From NCBI RefSeq assembly GCF_002242685.1, contig NZ_NBIM01000010.1, positions 7,562-71,561 on the forward strand: 64,000 nucleotides of DNA. Direction: 5' to 3'. Shown here piece after piece: positions 8,275-19,158 of the stretch (position 1 is its first letter; the number at the start of each line of letters is the position of its first letter). A model generated the notes under the pieces. That model saw nothing but the letters and a program-made list of their open reading frames with translations. It made no database searches and was not told where the DNA came from. Position numbers and translations under genes: made by a program. This stretch comes from Oceanimonas doudoroffii (lineage in GTDB: Bacteria; Pseudomonadota; Gammaproteobacteria; Enterobacterales; Aeromonadaceae).

Positions 8275-11200
8275 ATGTCTCTTTATGATCCCCGGCTTGA
8301 GAAGGACAACTGTGGTTTTGGCCTAATCGCCCATACAGAAGGCGAAACCAGCCACAAGCTTGTTCGTCTCGCCATTTCGGCACTGGATCGCATGCAGCAC
8401 AGGGGTGGTATCGCCGCCGACGGCAAAACCGGCGACGGTTGTGGCCTGCTGATGCAGAAACCCGACAGTTTCTTTCGCGCCGTGGCGGAAGACAAGGGCT
8501 GGAACCTGGGCCGCAAGTACGCGGTCGGCATGCTGTTCCTCAACCCGGATGCCGCACTGGCCGAACAACACCGCCAAATCATCAATGAAGAGCTGGAGCG
8601 GGAAACCCTGAGCCTGGTGGGCTGGCGCGAAGTGCCGGTCAACCCCGGCGTGCTGGGCGAGATCGCCAAGGCCTCGCTGCCGCGCATTGAGCAGGTGTTC
8701 GTCAACGCCCCCACCGGCTGGGCCGAAAAAGACATTGAGCGCCGCCTTTATATCGTGCGCCGCCGCATTGAAAAGCGCATCAGCGACGACTTCTTCTACG
8801 TGGTCAGCCTGTCCAACCTGGTGATGACCTACAAGGGCCTGTGCATGCCCGCGGATCTGCCCAGATTCTACCTGGATCTGGCCGACATTCGCCTGCAGTC
8901 CGCCATCTGCGTCTTCCACCAGCGCTTCTCCACCAACACCCAACCGCGCTGGCCGCTGGCCCAGCCGTTCCGCTTCCTGGCCCACAACGGTGAAATCAAC
9001 ACCATAGGCGGTAACCGCCAGTGGGCCCAGGCCCGGGGCTACAAGTTCGCCTCGCCGCTGCTGCCGGATCTGCAGGAGGCCGCCCCCTATGTGAACACCT
9101 CGGGCTCCGACTCCTCCAGCCTGGACAACATGCTGGAGCTGTTCCTGGCCGGCGGCATGGACTTGTTCCGCGCCATGCGCATGCTGATCCCGCCCGCCTG
9201 GCAGAAGAACCCGGCCATGGACGAAGACCTGCGCGCCTTTTACGACTTCAACTCCATGCACATGGAGCCCTGGGATGGCCCCGCCGGCATCGTGATGTCC
9301 GACGGCCGCTTCGCCGCCTGCGCCCTGGACCGCAACGGCCTGCGCCCGGCCCGCTTCGTGCGCACCAAAGACGGCTTTATCACCCTGGCATCGGAAATCG
9401 GCATCTGGGACTACACCCCGGACGAGGTGCTGGAAAAGGGCCGGGTCGGTCCTGGTGAGCTGTTCGTGGTAGACACCGCCAGTGGCAAGATCTGGACCAG
9501 CTTTGAAATCGATGACGACCTCAAGGGCCGCCACCCCTACAAGGAGTGGATGACCAAGCACAAGCGCAAACTGGAGCGCTTTGAAGACCTGCCCGACGAC
9601 CAGGCCGGCCAGTGCGAACTGGATGAACAACAGCTGCGCACCTATCAGAAGCTGTTCGGCTATTCCATGGAAGAGCTGGATCAGGTCATTCGCGTAATGG
9701 GCGAAAACGGCCAGGAAGCTGTCGGCTCCATGGGCGACGATGCCCCCATGGCGGTACTGTCCAGCCGGGCCCGCTCCGTCTATGACTATTTCCGCCAGAT
9801 GTTTGCCCAGGTGACCAACCCGCCCATCGATCCGTTGCGGGAAAACCACGTCATGTCCCTGGCCACCCTGATCGGCCGGGAGCAGAACGTATTCAACGAA
9901 ACCCACGGCCATGCCCACCGGGTTCAGTTTGAATCGCCCATTCTGCTGTATTCCGACTTCCATCAGCTGATGGGCCTGGATCAGACGCACCACAAGCATG
10001 CGGTGCTGGATCTGAACTTTGACCCGGCCGAGGGCCTGAAGGCGGCACTGGAGCGGCTGTGCGAGGAAGCCACCGCCGCCGTGCGCGATGGCGCCGTGCT
10101 GCTGGTGCTGTCCGACCGTGCCATTCGCGAAGACCGGCTGCCGGTGCCGGCCGCCATGGCGGTGGGTGCGGTGCAACGCACTCTGGTGGAAGCCAACCTG
10201 CGCTGCGACTCCAACATTATCGTGGAAACTGCCAGCACTCGGGATCCGCACCAGTTTGCGGTGCTGCTGGGCTTTGGTGCCACCGCCATCTACCCCTACC
10301 TGGCCTACGAGACCCTGGGTCGCCAGGTGGCCGATGGCGTACTGAAGATGTCCCTGCGTGAGGCGCTGCTCAACTACCGCAACAGCATCAACAAGGGCCT
10401 GTACAAGGTGATGTCCAAGATGGGCATCAGCACCATCGCTTCCTACCGCTGCTCCCAGTTGTTTGAAGCCATCGGCCTGCACGACGACGTGGTGCAGTAC
10501 TGCTTCAAGGGCGTATCCAGCCGCGTACAGGGTGCCGGTTTTGAGGATTTCCAGCAGGATCTGTTCAACCTGGCCAAACTGGCCTGGATTGCCCGCAAGC
10601 CCCTCAATCAGGGCGGCCTGCTCAAGTACGTGCACGGTGGCGAATATCACAGCTACAACCCGGATGTGGTTAACAGCCTGCAAAAGGCGGTGCGCTCCGG
10701 CAACTATGACGACTACAAGGCCTACGCCAAGCTGGTGAACGAACGTCCGGTGGCCATGCTGCGGGATCTGCTGACCCTCAAGCCCGCCGGCTCCGGCATC
10801 GATCTGAGCCAGGTTGAGCCGGCCACCGAGCTGTTCCCGCGCTTTGACAGCGCTGCCATGTCCATCGGCGCCCTGGGCCCGGAAGCCCACGAGTCTCTGG
10901 CCATTGCCATGAACCGTCTCGGCGGCCAGAGCAACTCCGGTGAAGGCGGTGAAGATCCCCGTCGATTCAACAGCCTGAGAAACTCCAAAATCAAGCAGGT
11001 GGCGTCTGGTCGCTTTGGTGTTACCCCGCACTACCTGATGAACGCCGAGGTCATTCAGATCAAGGTGGCCCAGGGCGCCAAGCCCGGCGAGGGCGGCCAG
11101 CTGCCCGGCCACAAGGTGACCGCCGAGATCGCCAAGCTGCGTTACGCGGTGCCGGGCGTGACCCTGATTTCACCGCCGCCGCACCACGATATCTACTCCA

Positions 11201-12732
11201 TCGAGGATCTGGCCCAGCTGATCTTCGACATCAAGCAGATCAACCCGAGCTGCATGGTATCGGTCAAACTGGTCTCCGAGCCCGGCGTGGGCACCATTGC
11301 CACCGGTGTGGCCAAGGCCTATGCGGACCTGATCACCGTGTCCGGCTATGACGGCGGCACCGGCGCCAGCCCGCTGACCTCGGTCAAATACGCCGGCTCC
11401 CCCTGGGAACTGGGCCTGGCCGAAACCCAGCAGGCGCTGGTGGCCAACGGCCTGCGCCACAAGGTGCGGCTGCAGGTGGACGGCGGCCTCAAGACCGGCC
11501 TCGACATCGTCAAGGCGGCCATTCTCGGCGCCGAAAGCTTTGGCTTTGGCACCGGCCCCATGGTAGCCCTGGGCTGCAAGTACCTGCGTATCTGCCACCT
11601 GAACAACTGCGCCACCGGCGTGGCCACCCAGGACGAGAAACTGCGCCGGGATCACTTCCTCGGCCTGCCGGAAATGGTGGAGAACTATTTCAAGTTCATC
11701 GCCGAGGAAACCCGCGAGCTGATGGCCCAGTTGGGCGTAACCAAGCTGACCGATCTGATTGGCCGCACCGACCTGCTGGAAGCCCTGCCCGGCCTCACCG
11801 CCAAGCAGCAGAAGCTGGACTTGTCCGGCATTCTGGCCAAACCCGAGCCCAAGCCGGGCCTGGGCGTGTTCTGCCAGGAAGGCAACCCCAACTTCGACAA
11901 GGGTGTGCTGAACCTGAAGATGACCGAAGACGCCCTGGCCGCGGTAGAGAGCAAAAGCGGCGGCGACTTCTATTACAGCATTCGCAATACCGACAGATCC
12001 GTGGGTGCCCGCCTGTCCGGAGAAATCGCCAAACGCCACGGTAACCAGGGCATGGCGGCGGATCCGGTGCGTATTCACCTGGACGGCACCGCCGGCCAGA
12101 GCTTTGGGGTGTGGAACGCCGGCGGCTTGGAAATGATCCTGACCGGTGACGCCAACGACTATGTGGGCAAGGGCATGACCGGCGGCAAGCTGGTGATCAA
12201 GTCCCACGTGGGCGTGGCCTTTTCTTCCAAGGACGCCACCCTGGCGGGCAACACCTGCCTCTATGGCGCCACCGGCGGCCACCTGTACGTGGCCGGCCGC
12301 GCCGGCGAGCGTTTCGCGGTGCGCAACTCCGGTGCCATCGCCGTGGTGGAAGGCCTGGGCGACAACGGCTGTGAATACATGACCAGCGGCATTGTGACCG
12401 TGCTGGGCCGCACCGGCGTGAACTTCGCGGCGGGCATGACCGGCGGCTTTGCCTATGTGCTGGATGAAAGCGATGATTTCGAGCTCAGAACCAACTTTGA
12501 GCTGGTTGAGCTGCTGGGGCTGGACGAGCTGGTGATCCACCAGGAGCACCTGCGCGGCATCATCACCCAACATCTGCAGGAAACCGGTAGCGACCGGGCG
12601 CAGGAAATACTGGCCAATTTTGACCGTTACCTGCCCATGTTCAAGCTGGTCAAACCCAAATCCAGCGATGTGAAATCCCTGCTGGGCCACCAGAGTCGCT
12701 CCACCGCCGAGCTTCGGGTCCACGCGCAGTAA
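8275..12732 (+). CDS. gltB: GltB, glutamate synthase (NADPH) large subunit
   Basis: Large subunit of GOGAT, which converts 2-oxoglutarate and glutamine to two glutamates for ammonia assimilation with glutamine synthetase. The 1485-residue precursor begins with a short 12-residue leader. Cleavage would expose Cys13 (CGFGLIAH), the N-terminal nucleophile of the class II amidotransferase domain. Central and FMN-binding synthase domains follow, with SNSGEGGED, the FMN-site region DGGTGASPL and the [3Fe-4S] cysteines in CKYLRICHLNNCATG. The C-terminal β-helix shows repeated G-rich turns such as GDANDYVGKGM. A GGAGG site precedes the ATG. The leader is shorter than the ~42 residues I recall for E. 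coli. It forms an operon with gltD. Confidence 0.98.
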   Translation: MSLYDPRLEKDNCGFGLIAHTEGETSHKLVRLAISALDRMQHRGGIAADGKTGDGCGLLMQKPDSFFRAVAEDKGWNLGRKYAVGMLFLNPDAALAEQHRQIINEELERETLSLVGWREVPVNPGVLGEIAKASLPRIEQVFVNAPTGWAEKDIERRLYIVRRRIEKRISDDFFYVVSLSNLVMTYKGLCMPADLPRFYLDLADIRLQSAICVFHQRFSTNTQPRWPLAQPFRFLAHNGEINTIGGNRQWAQARGYKFASPLLPDLQEAAPYVNTSGSDSSSLDNMLELFLAGGMDLFRAMRMLIPPAWQKNPAMDEDLRAFYDFNSMHMEPWDGPAGIVMSDGRFAACALDRNGLRPARFVRTKDGFITLASEIGIWDYTPDEVLEKGRVGPGELFVVDTASGKIWTSFEIDDDLKGRHPYKEWMTKHKRKLERFEDLPDDQAGQCELDEQQLRTYQKLFGYSMEELDQVIRVMGENGQEAVGSMGDDAPMAVLSSRARSVYDYFRQMFAQVTNPPIDPLRENHVMSLATLIGREQNVFNETHGHAHRVQFESPILLYSDFHQLMGLDQTHHKHAVLDLNFDPAEGLKAALERLCEEATAAVRDGAVLLVLSDRAIREDRLPVPAAMAVGAVQRTLVEANLRCDSNIIVETASTRDPHQFAVLLGFGATAIYPYLAYETLGRQVADGVLKMSLREALLNYRNSINKGLYKVMSKMGISTIASYRCSQLFEAIGLHDDVVQYCFKGVSSRVQGAGFEDFQQDLFNLAKLAWIARKPLNQGGLLKYVHGGEYHSYNPDVVNSLQKAVRSGNYDDYKAYAKLVNERPVAMLRDLLTLKPAGSGIDLSQVEPATELFPRFDSAAMSIGALGPEAHESLAIAMNRLGGQSNSGEGGEDPRRFNSLRNSKIKQVASGRFGVTPHYLMNAEVIQIKVAQGAKPGEGGQLPGHKVTAEIAKLRYAVPGVTLISPPPHHDIYSIEDLAQLIFDIKQINPSCMVSVKLVSEPGVGTIATGVAKAYADLITVSGYDGGTGASPLTSVKYAGSPWELGLAETQQALVANGLRHKVRLQVDGGLKTGLDIVKAAILGAESFGFGTGPMVALGCKYLRICHLNNCATGVATQDEKLRRDHFLGLPEMVENYFKFIAEETRELMAQLGVTKLTDLIGRTDLLEALPGLTAKQQKLDLSGILAKPEPKPGLGVFCQEGNPNFDKGVLNLKMTEDALAAVESKSGGDFYYSIRNTDRSVGARLSGEIAKRHGNQGMAADPVRIHLDGTAGQSFGVWNAGGLEMILTGDANDYVGKGMTGGKLVIKSHVGVAFSSKDATLAGNTCLYGATGGHLYVAGRAGERFAVRNSGAIAVVEGLGDNGCEYMTSGIVTVLGRTGVNFAAGMTGGFAYVLDESDDFELRTNFELVELLGLDELVIHQEHLRGIITQHLQETGSDRAQEILANFDRYLPMFKLVKPKSSDVKSLLGHQSRSTAELRVHAQ

Positions 12733-14160
<1,428 letters not shown>

Positions 14161-14180
14161 GCTCGATTATCTTCATGTGC

Positions 14181-14209
14181 AAAGGCCGCTCAATGAGCGG
14201 CCTTTTTGT
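14181..14209 (+). terminator. Intrinsic terminator of gltBD
   Basis: Arms AAAGGCCGCT and AGCGGCCTTT pair around the loop CAATG, followed by a short T-run. Confidence 0.92.
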
Positions 14210-14236
14210 TTGAACTGTCAGTTGAATCGTGCAAAT

Positions 14237-14479
14237 ACGTCGGCCAAAGGGCACTGCTTCTTCGGCACACCGTAAACCCATCCTTGGCGCGAAGGGCGCG
14301 CCGAAGCAGACACCCTTTGCCCTCCTTATTCACCACCGAGCTGTCTGAAGATATTTGCTGGCAACACTGGAGTTACCTGAAGCAACGGTAGGGATTGCCG
14401 GAGCCGACCGTCAAATGCCATGGATGGCATTTGCCGAGCGTTCCAAGGATGGGCTCGAAGCGTGTCGGCGCAGGCAACC
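14237..14479 (-). repeat. Mosaic intergenic repeat island A
   Basis: This fills most of the 386-base gap between gltD and mtnN and contains no credible gene. Read on the minus strand it aligns with island B from GGTTGC through CGCCGACACGCTTC to the CAATCCC block, at roughly 80% identity over about 115 bases. It includes a palindrome with 10-bp arms (CAAATGCCAT, 14412-14433). At 14302-14327 it is identical over 26 bases to island C (46757-46782, opposite strand). At 14237-14272 it holds the GTGCCGAAGAAGCAGTG block also found in islands B and C. Confidence 0.85.
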
Positions 14480-14591
14480 CTGCTGGTGCTTCGCATGGCA
14501 GGCCTTCAGGACGAATTCCCCCTTTCTGCAATCGGCCTTTTTCCTTGATGGTGTTACACTTGCGGCCATCATTTTTGCGGAAATCAGTGTT

Positions 14592-15290
14592 ATGACTATC
14601 GGAATTATCGGGGCCATGGAGCAGGAAGTGGCCGAGCTGCGCGCCCTGCTGGAGAACGCCACCACCACAACGGTCGGCGGCTGCGAATTTTATCGAGGCA
14701 GCCTGTCCGGCAAGGACGTGGTGATCACCCGCTCCGGCATCGGCAAGGTGGCCGCCAGCATCGCCACCACATTGCTGCTGGAGCGCTTTGCACCCAACTG
14801 CGTGATCAACACCGGCTCCGCCGGCGGCTTTGATCCGGCCCTGCACGTGGGCGATGTGGTAGTGTCCAGCGAGGTGCGCTTTCACGACGTGGACGTAACC
14901 GCCTTTGGTTACGAAATGGGCCAGATGGCTCAGCAGCCACCGGCCTTTACCGCCGATCCCGCCCTGGTGGAGCTGGCCCGCGAATGCCTCACCGGCCAGG
15001 AAGAGATTCACTCGGCAGTGGGACTTATCTGCACCGGCGACCAGTTTATGCACCGGGAAGATCAGTTGAAAAAAGCCGTGACCGATTTTCCCTCCATGAA
15101 GGCCTGCGAAATGGAAGCCGGTGCCATCGCCCAGGTATGCCATCAGTTCAAGGTGCCTTTCGTGGTGGTGCGCGCCCTGTCTGACATCGCCGGCAAGGAA
15201 CAGGCCGAGTCCTTTGAAGCCTTCCTGGAAGTGGCCGCCCGCCACTCCTCGGCCATGGTCAAGGCCATGGTGCAGCGCTTGCCCGGCTAA
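14592..15290 (+). CDS. mtnN: MtnN, 5'-methylthioadenosine/S-adenosylhomocysteine nucleosidase
   Basis: Cytosolic nucleosidase that removes adenine from MTA and SAH, serving methionine salvage and the activated methyl cycle (and AI-2 precursor supply). From the ATG at 14592 the protein is 232 residues, identical in length to E. coli MtnN. The general-acid residue Glu12 (GAMEQEV), the ribose-binding MEAGA segment and the catalytic Asp in ALSDIAGKE are all present. It is followed after three bases by cbiB and then by an overlapping btuF, so the three form an operon. Confidence 0.97.
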   Translation: MTIGIIGAMEQEVAELRALLENATTTTVGGCEFYRGSLSGKDVVITRSGIGKVAASIATTLLLERFAPNCVINTGSAGGFDPALHVGDVVVSSEVRFHDVDVTAFGYEMGQMAQQPPAFTADPALVELARECLTGQEEIHSAVGLICTGDQFMHREDQLKKAVTDFPSMKACEMEAGAIAQVCHQFKVPFVVVRALSDIAGKEQAESFEAFLEVAARHSSAMVKAMVQRLPG

Positions 15291-15293
15291 ACC

Positions 15294-16217
15294 ATGGCAC
15301 ACCTGCTCGAGCATTCGCTGACCCTGCTGACCCTGGCGCTGCTGCTCAGCCTGCTGCAGCCCGCCGATCGCCTGCAGCCGCTGCTGACCGCGGGCCTGGC
15401 CCGGCTGGGCCGGCGGCTAAACAAGTCCGGCTATGGCCAGGGTTATTTGCGGGCGGCGGGCGTCGGCCTGTGGCTGGTGGTGCTACTGCCACTGCTGGCG
15501 GCCTGGTGGGCGCTGGCAGAGCTGGCCCCCTGGCCGGCCCTGCTCGATGTGCTGCTGCTGTGGGCCTGCCTCGATGCGGGCCGGCTCACACGGCGGTTGC
15601 CACAAACACTTCGGCAAATTCCCGAGCAACGCCATCTGGCCCGGCTGACCCTGGCGCCCCTGTGTTTGCGCCAGACCGATCCGCTGTCGGAGCTGGGACT
15701 GCGCAAGGCGGTGGCGGAAGTGGCGGTGTTGCGGCTGGCCGGTGACTTTACCCTGGCCTGCTGGTACCTGGTCGGTGGCATTTACGCCGCTCTTGGCTTT
15801 GCCCTGCTGCGACTGGCGGTGCAGGCCTGGCCGGCCAAGCTGGCCAACTGGCGTGCCTTTGGCTCCCTGCCCTCTGCCCTGTATCGGGCCATGGCCTGGC
15901 TGCCGTTCCACCTGCTGGCCCTGACCCTGCTGATTTACCCCGGCTCCCGCCGGGCCCTGGCGGCCTGGTCCAGAGGCGGCCTGTGGGCCTTTCCCGCCGC
16001 CGGCAGGGCGCTGGCGGTGGCCGCCGGCGGCGTGGATGCCGGTCTGGGCGGCCCACGCCGCTATACGCAAGCCACCGATTACTACCCCAAGCTGGGCAGT
16101 GGCAACCCCATCGGCTTCGCTCAGGCACACAGCCTGCTGCTGCGACTGAGCCTGGCGCCGCTGTTCTGGCTGTCGCTGGCCTGGACCCTGACCCTGGTTC
16201 CCCTGTTTTATGACTAA
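15294..16217 (+). CDS. cbiB: CbiB/CobD-family adenosylcobinamide-phosphate synthase
   Basis: Polytopic inner-membrane protein of 307 residues with several long hydrophobic segments (about 8-22, 55-90, 145-175, 205-220 and 285-305). The conserved family motif GGPRRYTQATDY lies near residue 250. CbiB/CobD joins the aminopropanol arm to adenosylcobyric acid, giving (adenosyl)cobinamide or its phosphate. The gene starts three bases after mtnN and overlaps btuF by eight bases. No other corrin-synthesis gene is in the window, so a salvage role together with BtuF uptake is the likeliest reading. Sequence similarity is recalled, not computed; substrate details are inferred. Confidence 0.82.
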   Translation: MAHLLEHSLTLLTLALLLSLLQPADRLQPLLTAGLARLGRRLNKSGYGQGYLRAAGVGLWLVVLLPLLAAWWALAELAPWPALLDVLLLWACLDAGRLTRRLPQTLRQIPEQRHLARLTLAPLCLRQTDPLSELGLRKAVAEVAVLRLAGDFTLACWYLVGGIYAALGFALLRLAVQAWPAKLANWRAFGSLPSALYRAMAWLPFHLLALTLLIYPGSRRALAAWSRGGLWAFPAAGRALAVAAGGVDAGLGGPRRYTQATDYYPKLGSGNPIGFAQAHSLLLRLSLAPLFWLSLAWTLTLVPLFYD

Positions 16218-17025
16218 ATGGCTGTTATGCCTGCTGCTGGTGCCTTGCCTGGCCGTTGCCGAGCCCAGGCGCATCGTCAGCCTGGCCCCTCACATTACCG
16301 AAATCCTGTTCGCCATCGGTGCCGGTGACCAGGTGGTGGGCGTGGACGAAGCCAGCGACTACCCCGAAGCCGTGGCCAGACTGCCCAAAATCGCCAATTA
16401 TCGTTCCATTAACCTCGAAGGCATTCTTGCCCTGAATCCCGATTTGGTGATCGCCTGGCAAAGCGCCCAGTCACTGCAGGTGCAACCCCTGATTCGGCTG
16501 GGCATTGAGGTGGCCTATTCCGAGCCCAAACGGCTTGTCGACCTCGGCGACGATCTGGAGCGTTTTGGCCGGCTCACCGGCCATGAGCAACAGGCCGCAC
16601 AGGTAGCCGCCCACTACAGGCGCACCCTTGACGCCCTGCGTGAACAGTATCGGGGAGTGACGTCGGTAAGCGTGTTTTATCAGCTGAACGAGGTGCCGCT
16701 GATGTCTACCAGCCGCCATACCTGGATTGGCCAGGCGGTCAGCCTGTGCGGAGGCGCCAGCATCACCGCCGACAGTCCCACGCCCTATCCGCAGATCGAT
16801 CGGGAATTCGTGCTGGCGCGAAACCCCGAGGTGATACTGGCGGAAAGCCAGCAGGCGCTGAACGCCTGGCACGCCTGGCCGGAGCTGACCGCGGTCAGCC
16901 GCAGGCAGCTGTTTACCATCAATGTCGACGCCCTGCACCGCTTTACGCCCCGCACCGCCGGCGGCATTGCCGCCCTGTGCCGGCAACTGGAGCTGGCACG
17001 GCATTCCGGGCAGCGACTGGATTGA
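16210..17025 (+). CDS. btuF: BtuF, periplasmic cobalamin-binding protein
   Basis: Soluble receptor of the BtuCD-F vitamin B12 importer. A cleavable signal peptide (MTKWLLCLLLVPCLAVAEP) is followed by the class III binding-protein fold. This shows RIVSLAPHITEILFAIGAG at the start and the typical NPDLVIAW and NPEVILAE segments in the two lobes. The 271 residues fit the family. Its start lies within the end of cbiB, an arrangement that I recall from Vibrio. The transporter genes btuC and btuD are not here. Confidence 0.94.
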   Translation: MTKWLLCLLLVPCLAVAEPRRIVSLAPHITEILFAIGAGDQVVGVDEASDYPEAVARLPKIANYRSINLEGILALNPDLVIAWQSAQSLQVQPLIRLGIEVAYSEPKRLVDLGDDLERFGRLTGHEQQAAQVAAHYRRTLDALREQYRGVTSVSVFYQLNEVPLMSTSRHTWIGQAVSLCGGASITADSPTPYPQIDREFVLARNPEVILAESQQALNAWHAWPELTAVSRRQLFTINVDALHRFTPRTAGGIAALCRQLELARHSGQRLD

Positions 17026-17033
17026 GGTATGCT

Positions 17034-17064
17034 GGTGCGCCCTGTACCATGGCGCCCCTTTTTT
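17034..17064 (+). terminator. Possible terminator after btuF
   Basis: GGTGCGCC and GGCGCCCC can pair with one mismatch, followed by six T. It lies directly before the yadS ribosome-binding site, so it may instead attenuate read-through. Confidence 0.35.
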
Positions 17065-17080
17065 ATTGAGGTAAAGACAA

Positions 17081-17710
17081 GTGTTGCCGCTGGTTGAATC
17101 GGTGTTTTACTGGAGCGATTTGTTCGGCACCGCCGTGTTCGCCTTTTCCGGCGTATTGGTGGCGGGCCGCCTGCGCATGGACGGCTTTGGCGTTATCGTG
17201 CTGGCGGCCGTGACCGCCATCGGCGGCGGCACCATTCGGGACCTTATTATTGGTGCCGAGCAGGTGTTCTGGGTGGCCAATACCGTCTACCTTTGGGTGA
17301 TCCTCGGCACCGCCCTGCTGGGGCTTTATCTCGTGCATCTGCCCCGGCGCCTGCCCTGGTACATGCTGCCCCTGGCCGATGCCTTTGGCCTGGCCATTTT
17401 TACCGTGATCGGCGCCGACAAGGCCCTGAGCCACGGCACTTCGGGCATGGTGGCAGTGGTGATGGGGGTGATCACCGGGGTCGCCGGGGGCATGATTCGG
17501 GATGTGCTGGCCCGGGAAGTTCCCATGGTACTGCAGCGGGAAATCTATGCCACCGCCTGCATTCTGGGCGGCATGCTCTATACCGGCTCCCTGGCACTCG
17601 GCCTGCCGGTCCTGCTGGCTACCGGGCTGGGCATGCTGGGCACCTTTGTGCTGCGGGTGGCCGCCATTCGCTGGCACCTGTCCTTGCCCGCCTTTTCCCT
17701 GACGCGGTAA
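17081..17710 (+). CDS. yadS: YadS/YicG-type TRIC-family (UPF0126) membrane protein
   Basis: A 209-residue inner-membrane protein with about seven hydrophobic segments. It consists of two copies of the UPF0126 repeat, each ending in a glycine-rich kink with an acidic residue: [12 protein letters not shown] near residue 47 and [12 protein letters not shown] near residue 133. Members of this family are relatives of trimeric intracellular cation channels, and bacterial versions have been linked to cation or glycine transport. The start is GTG, with GAGG eight bases upstream. As in E. coli it lies beside btuF. The transported substrate here is unknown. Confidence 0.88.
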   Translation: MLPLVESVFYWSDLFGTAVFAFSGVLVAGRLRMDGFGVIVLAAVTAIGGGTIRDLIIGAEQVFWVANTVYLWVILGTALLGLYLVHLPRRLPWYMLPLADAFGLAIFTVIGADKALSHGTSGMVAVVMGVITGVAGGMIRDVLAREVPMVLQREIYATACILGGMLYTGSLALGLPVLLATGLGMLGTFVLRVAAIRWHLSLPAFSLTR

Positions 17711-17733
17711 ACCTGCCGACGTTGAACGTCATA

Positions 17734-17765
17734 AAAAAGGGCAGCTCTTTCGAGCTGCCCTTTTT
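17734..17765. terminator. Bidirectional terminator between yadS and tyrS
   Basis: Arms AAAAAGGGCAGCTC and GAGCTGCCCTTTTT pair around TTTC. The A-tract and T-tract serve both converging genes. Confidence 0.93.
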
Positions 17766-17781
17766 AGCGTAAGCGTCAGGC

Positions 17782-18978
17782 TCAGGCCACGGTCACTTTG
17801 GCGAACTTGCGCTTGCCCACCTGATATACCGCCTGGCCGGGCTGCACCTGCAGCTTGCCGTCTTCCAGCTTCTCACCGTCCACCTTGACCGCACCCTGCT
17901 TAATCATGCGCAGGGCTTCAGAGGTTGAAGCCACCAGGCCTGCGTCCTTCAGCAGGTTGGCGATGCCCATGCCTTCGGCACCGGCGGTCAGGGTCACTTC
18001 CGGCAGGTCGTCGGGAATGGCGTTCTTTTGAAACCGCTGCACAAAGTCCTGATGGGCCTGCTCGGCGGCCGCTTCATTGTGGTAGCGGGTGATGATTTCC
18101 TTGGCCAGCAGGATCTTGGTATCGCGGGGGTTGGCGCCGTTGGCCACTTCCTGCTTGAGGGCGGCCAGCTCGTCCAGGCTGCGGCGGGACAGCAGCTCGA
18201 AGTAGCGCCACATCAGCTCGTCGGACAGTGACATGATCTTGCCGAACATCTCGTTCGGGGCTTCATCCACACCAATGTAGTTGCCGGCGGACTTGGACAT
18301 CTTCTTGATGCCGTCCAGGCCTTCCAGCAGCGGCATGGTCAGCACCACCTGGGGCGACATGCCTTCGTCCTTCTGCAGCTCGCGGCCCATCAGCAGGTTG
18401 AACTTCTGATCGGTACCGCCCAGCTCCACGTCCGCCTTAAGGGCCACGGAATCGTAACCCTGCAGCAGCGGGTACATAAACTCGTGAATGGCAATGGACT
18501 GGCCGGACGCGTAGCGTTTTTTGAAATCGTCCCGCTCCAGCATACGCGCCACGGTCAGCTTGGAAGCCAGCCGAATCATGCCGGTAGCACCCAGTTCGCC
18601 GAGCCAGCTGGAGTTGTACACTATCTCGGTTTTCGCCGGGTCCAGCACCTTGAACGCCTGCTCGGCATAGGTTTTGGCATTCTCTGCCACCTGTTCGGCG
18701 GACAGCGGCGGGCGGGTGGTGTTCTTGCCGGAAGGATCCCCAACCTGGGCGGTAAAGTCGCCGATCAGCAGCAGCACCTCATGACCCAGGTCCTGGAACT
18801 GACGCAGCTTGTTAAGGATCACGGTGTGGCCCAGGTGAATATCGGGGGCGGTAGGATCCATGCCCAGTTTCACCCGCAGCGGACGACCTTCCTTCAGCTT
18901 GGCAATCAGCTCTTCTTCAACCAGTATCTCTTCGGCACCACGTTTGATTTCCGCCAGCGCCGCTTCCAGCTGGGACAT
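17782..18978 (-). CDS. tyrS: Tyrosyl-tRNA synthetase
   Basis: Cytosolic class I synthetase charging tRNA-Tyr. The 398-residue product starts [14 protein letters not shown], with AGGAG upstream. The HIGH motif appears as HLGHTV and the KMSKS motif as KKMSKS. The tyrosine-site block [10 protein letters not shown] is present, and an S4 RNA-binding domain lies at the C-terminus ([18 protein letters not shown]). Length and sequence are those of the TyrZ/TyrRS-II type common in Vibrio and Pseudomonas rather than of E. coli TyrS. A longer in-frame N-terminal extension has no supporting features. It is divergent from the M23 peptidase gene. Confidence 0.95.
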   Translation of the reverse strand: MSQLEAALAEIKRGAEEILVEEELIAKLKEGRPLRVKLGMDPTAPDIHLGHTVILNKLRQFQDLGHEVLLLIGDFTAQVGDPSGKNTTRPPLSAEQVAENAKTYAEQAFKVLDPAKTEIVYNSSWLGELGATGMIRLASKLTVARMLERDDFKKRYASGQSIAIHEFMYPLLQGYDSVALKADVELGGTDQKFNLLMGRELQKDEGMSPQVVLTMPLLEGLDGIKKMSKSAGNYIGVDEAPNEMFGKIMSLSDELMWRYFELLSRRSLDELAALKQEVANGANPRDTKILLAKEIITRYHNEAAAEQAHQDFVQRFQKNAIPDDLPEVTLTAGAEGMGIANLLKDAGLVASTSEALRMIKQGAVKVDGEKLEDGKLQVQPGQAVYQVGKRKFAKVTVA

Positions 18979-19158
18979 GACAACTTCACTCCTGTTCGGT
19001 GTGCCTGACAGGCCACTCCCCATGGACGCCGAAAACACGGGCAGTCGGGGTAAAAGGTGGTGCAGGCGAGATCATTAAGAAACAAGCCATATTACTGGAA
19101 TGGCGCGAAAATTGGAAAGACTGTAGAATTTTTGGCAGTTATCAGGGAAGAGCACACG

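Noticed and set aside
8323..11112. A very long open frame on the minus strand opposite gltB
   Set aside because: It is a GC-rich shadow of gltB with Gln/Gly/His/Val-rich, low-complexity composition and no recognisable motif. The sense strand is an unmistakable GOGAT gene.
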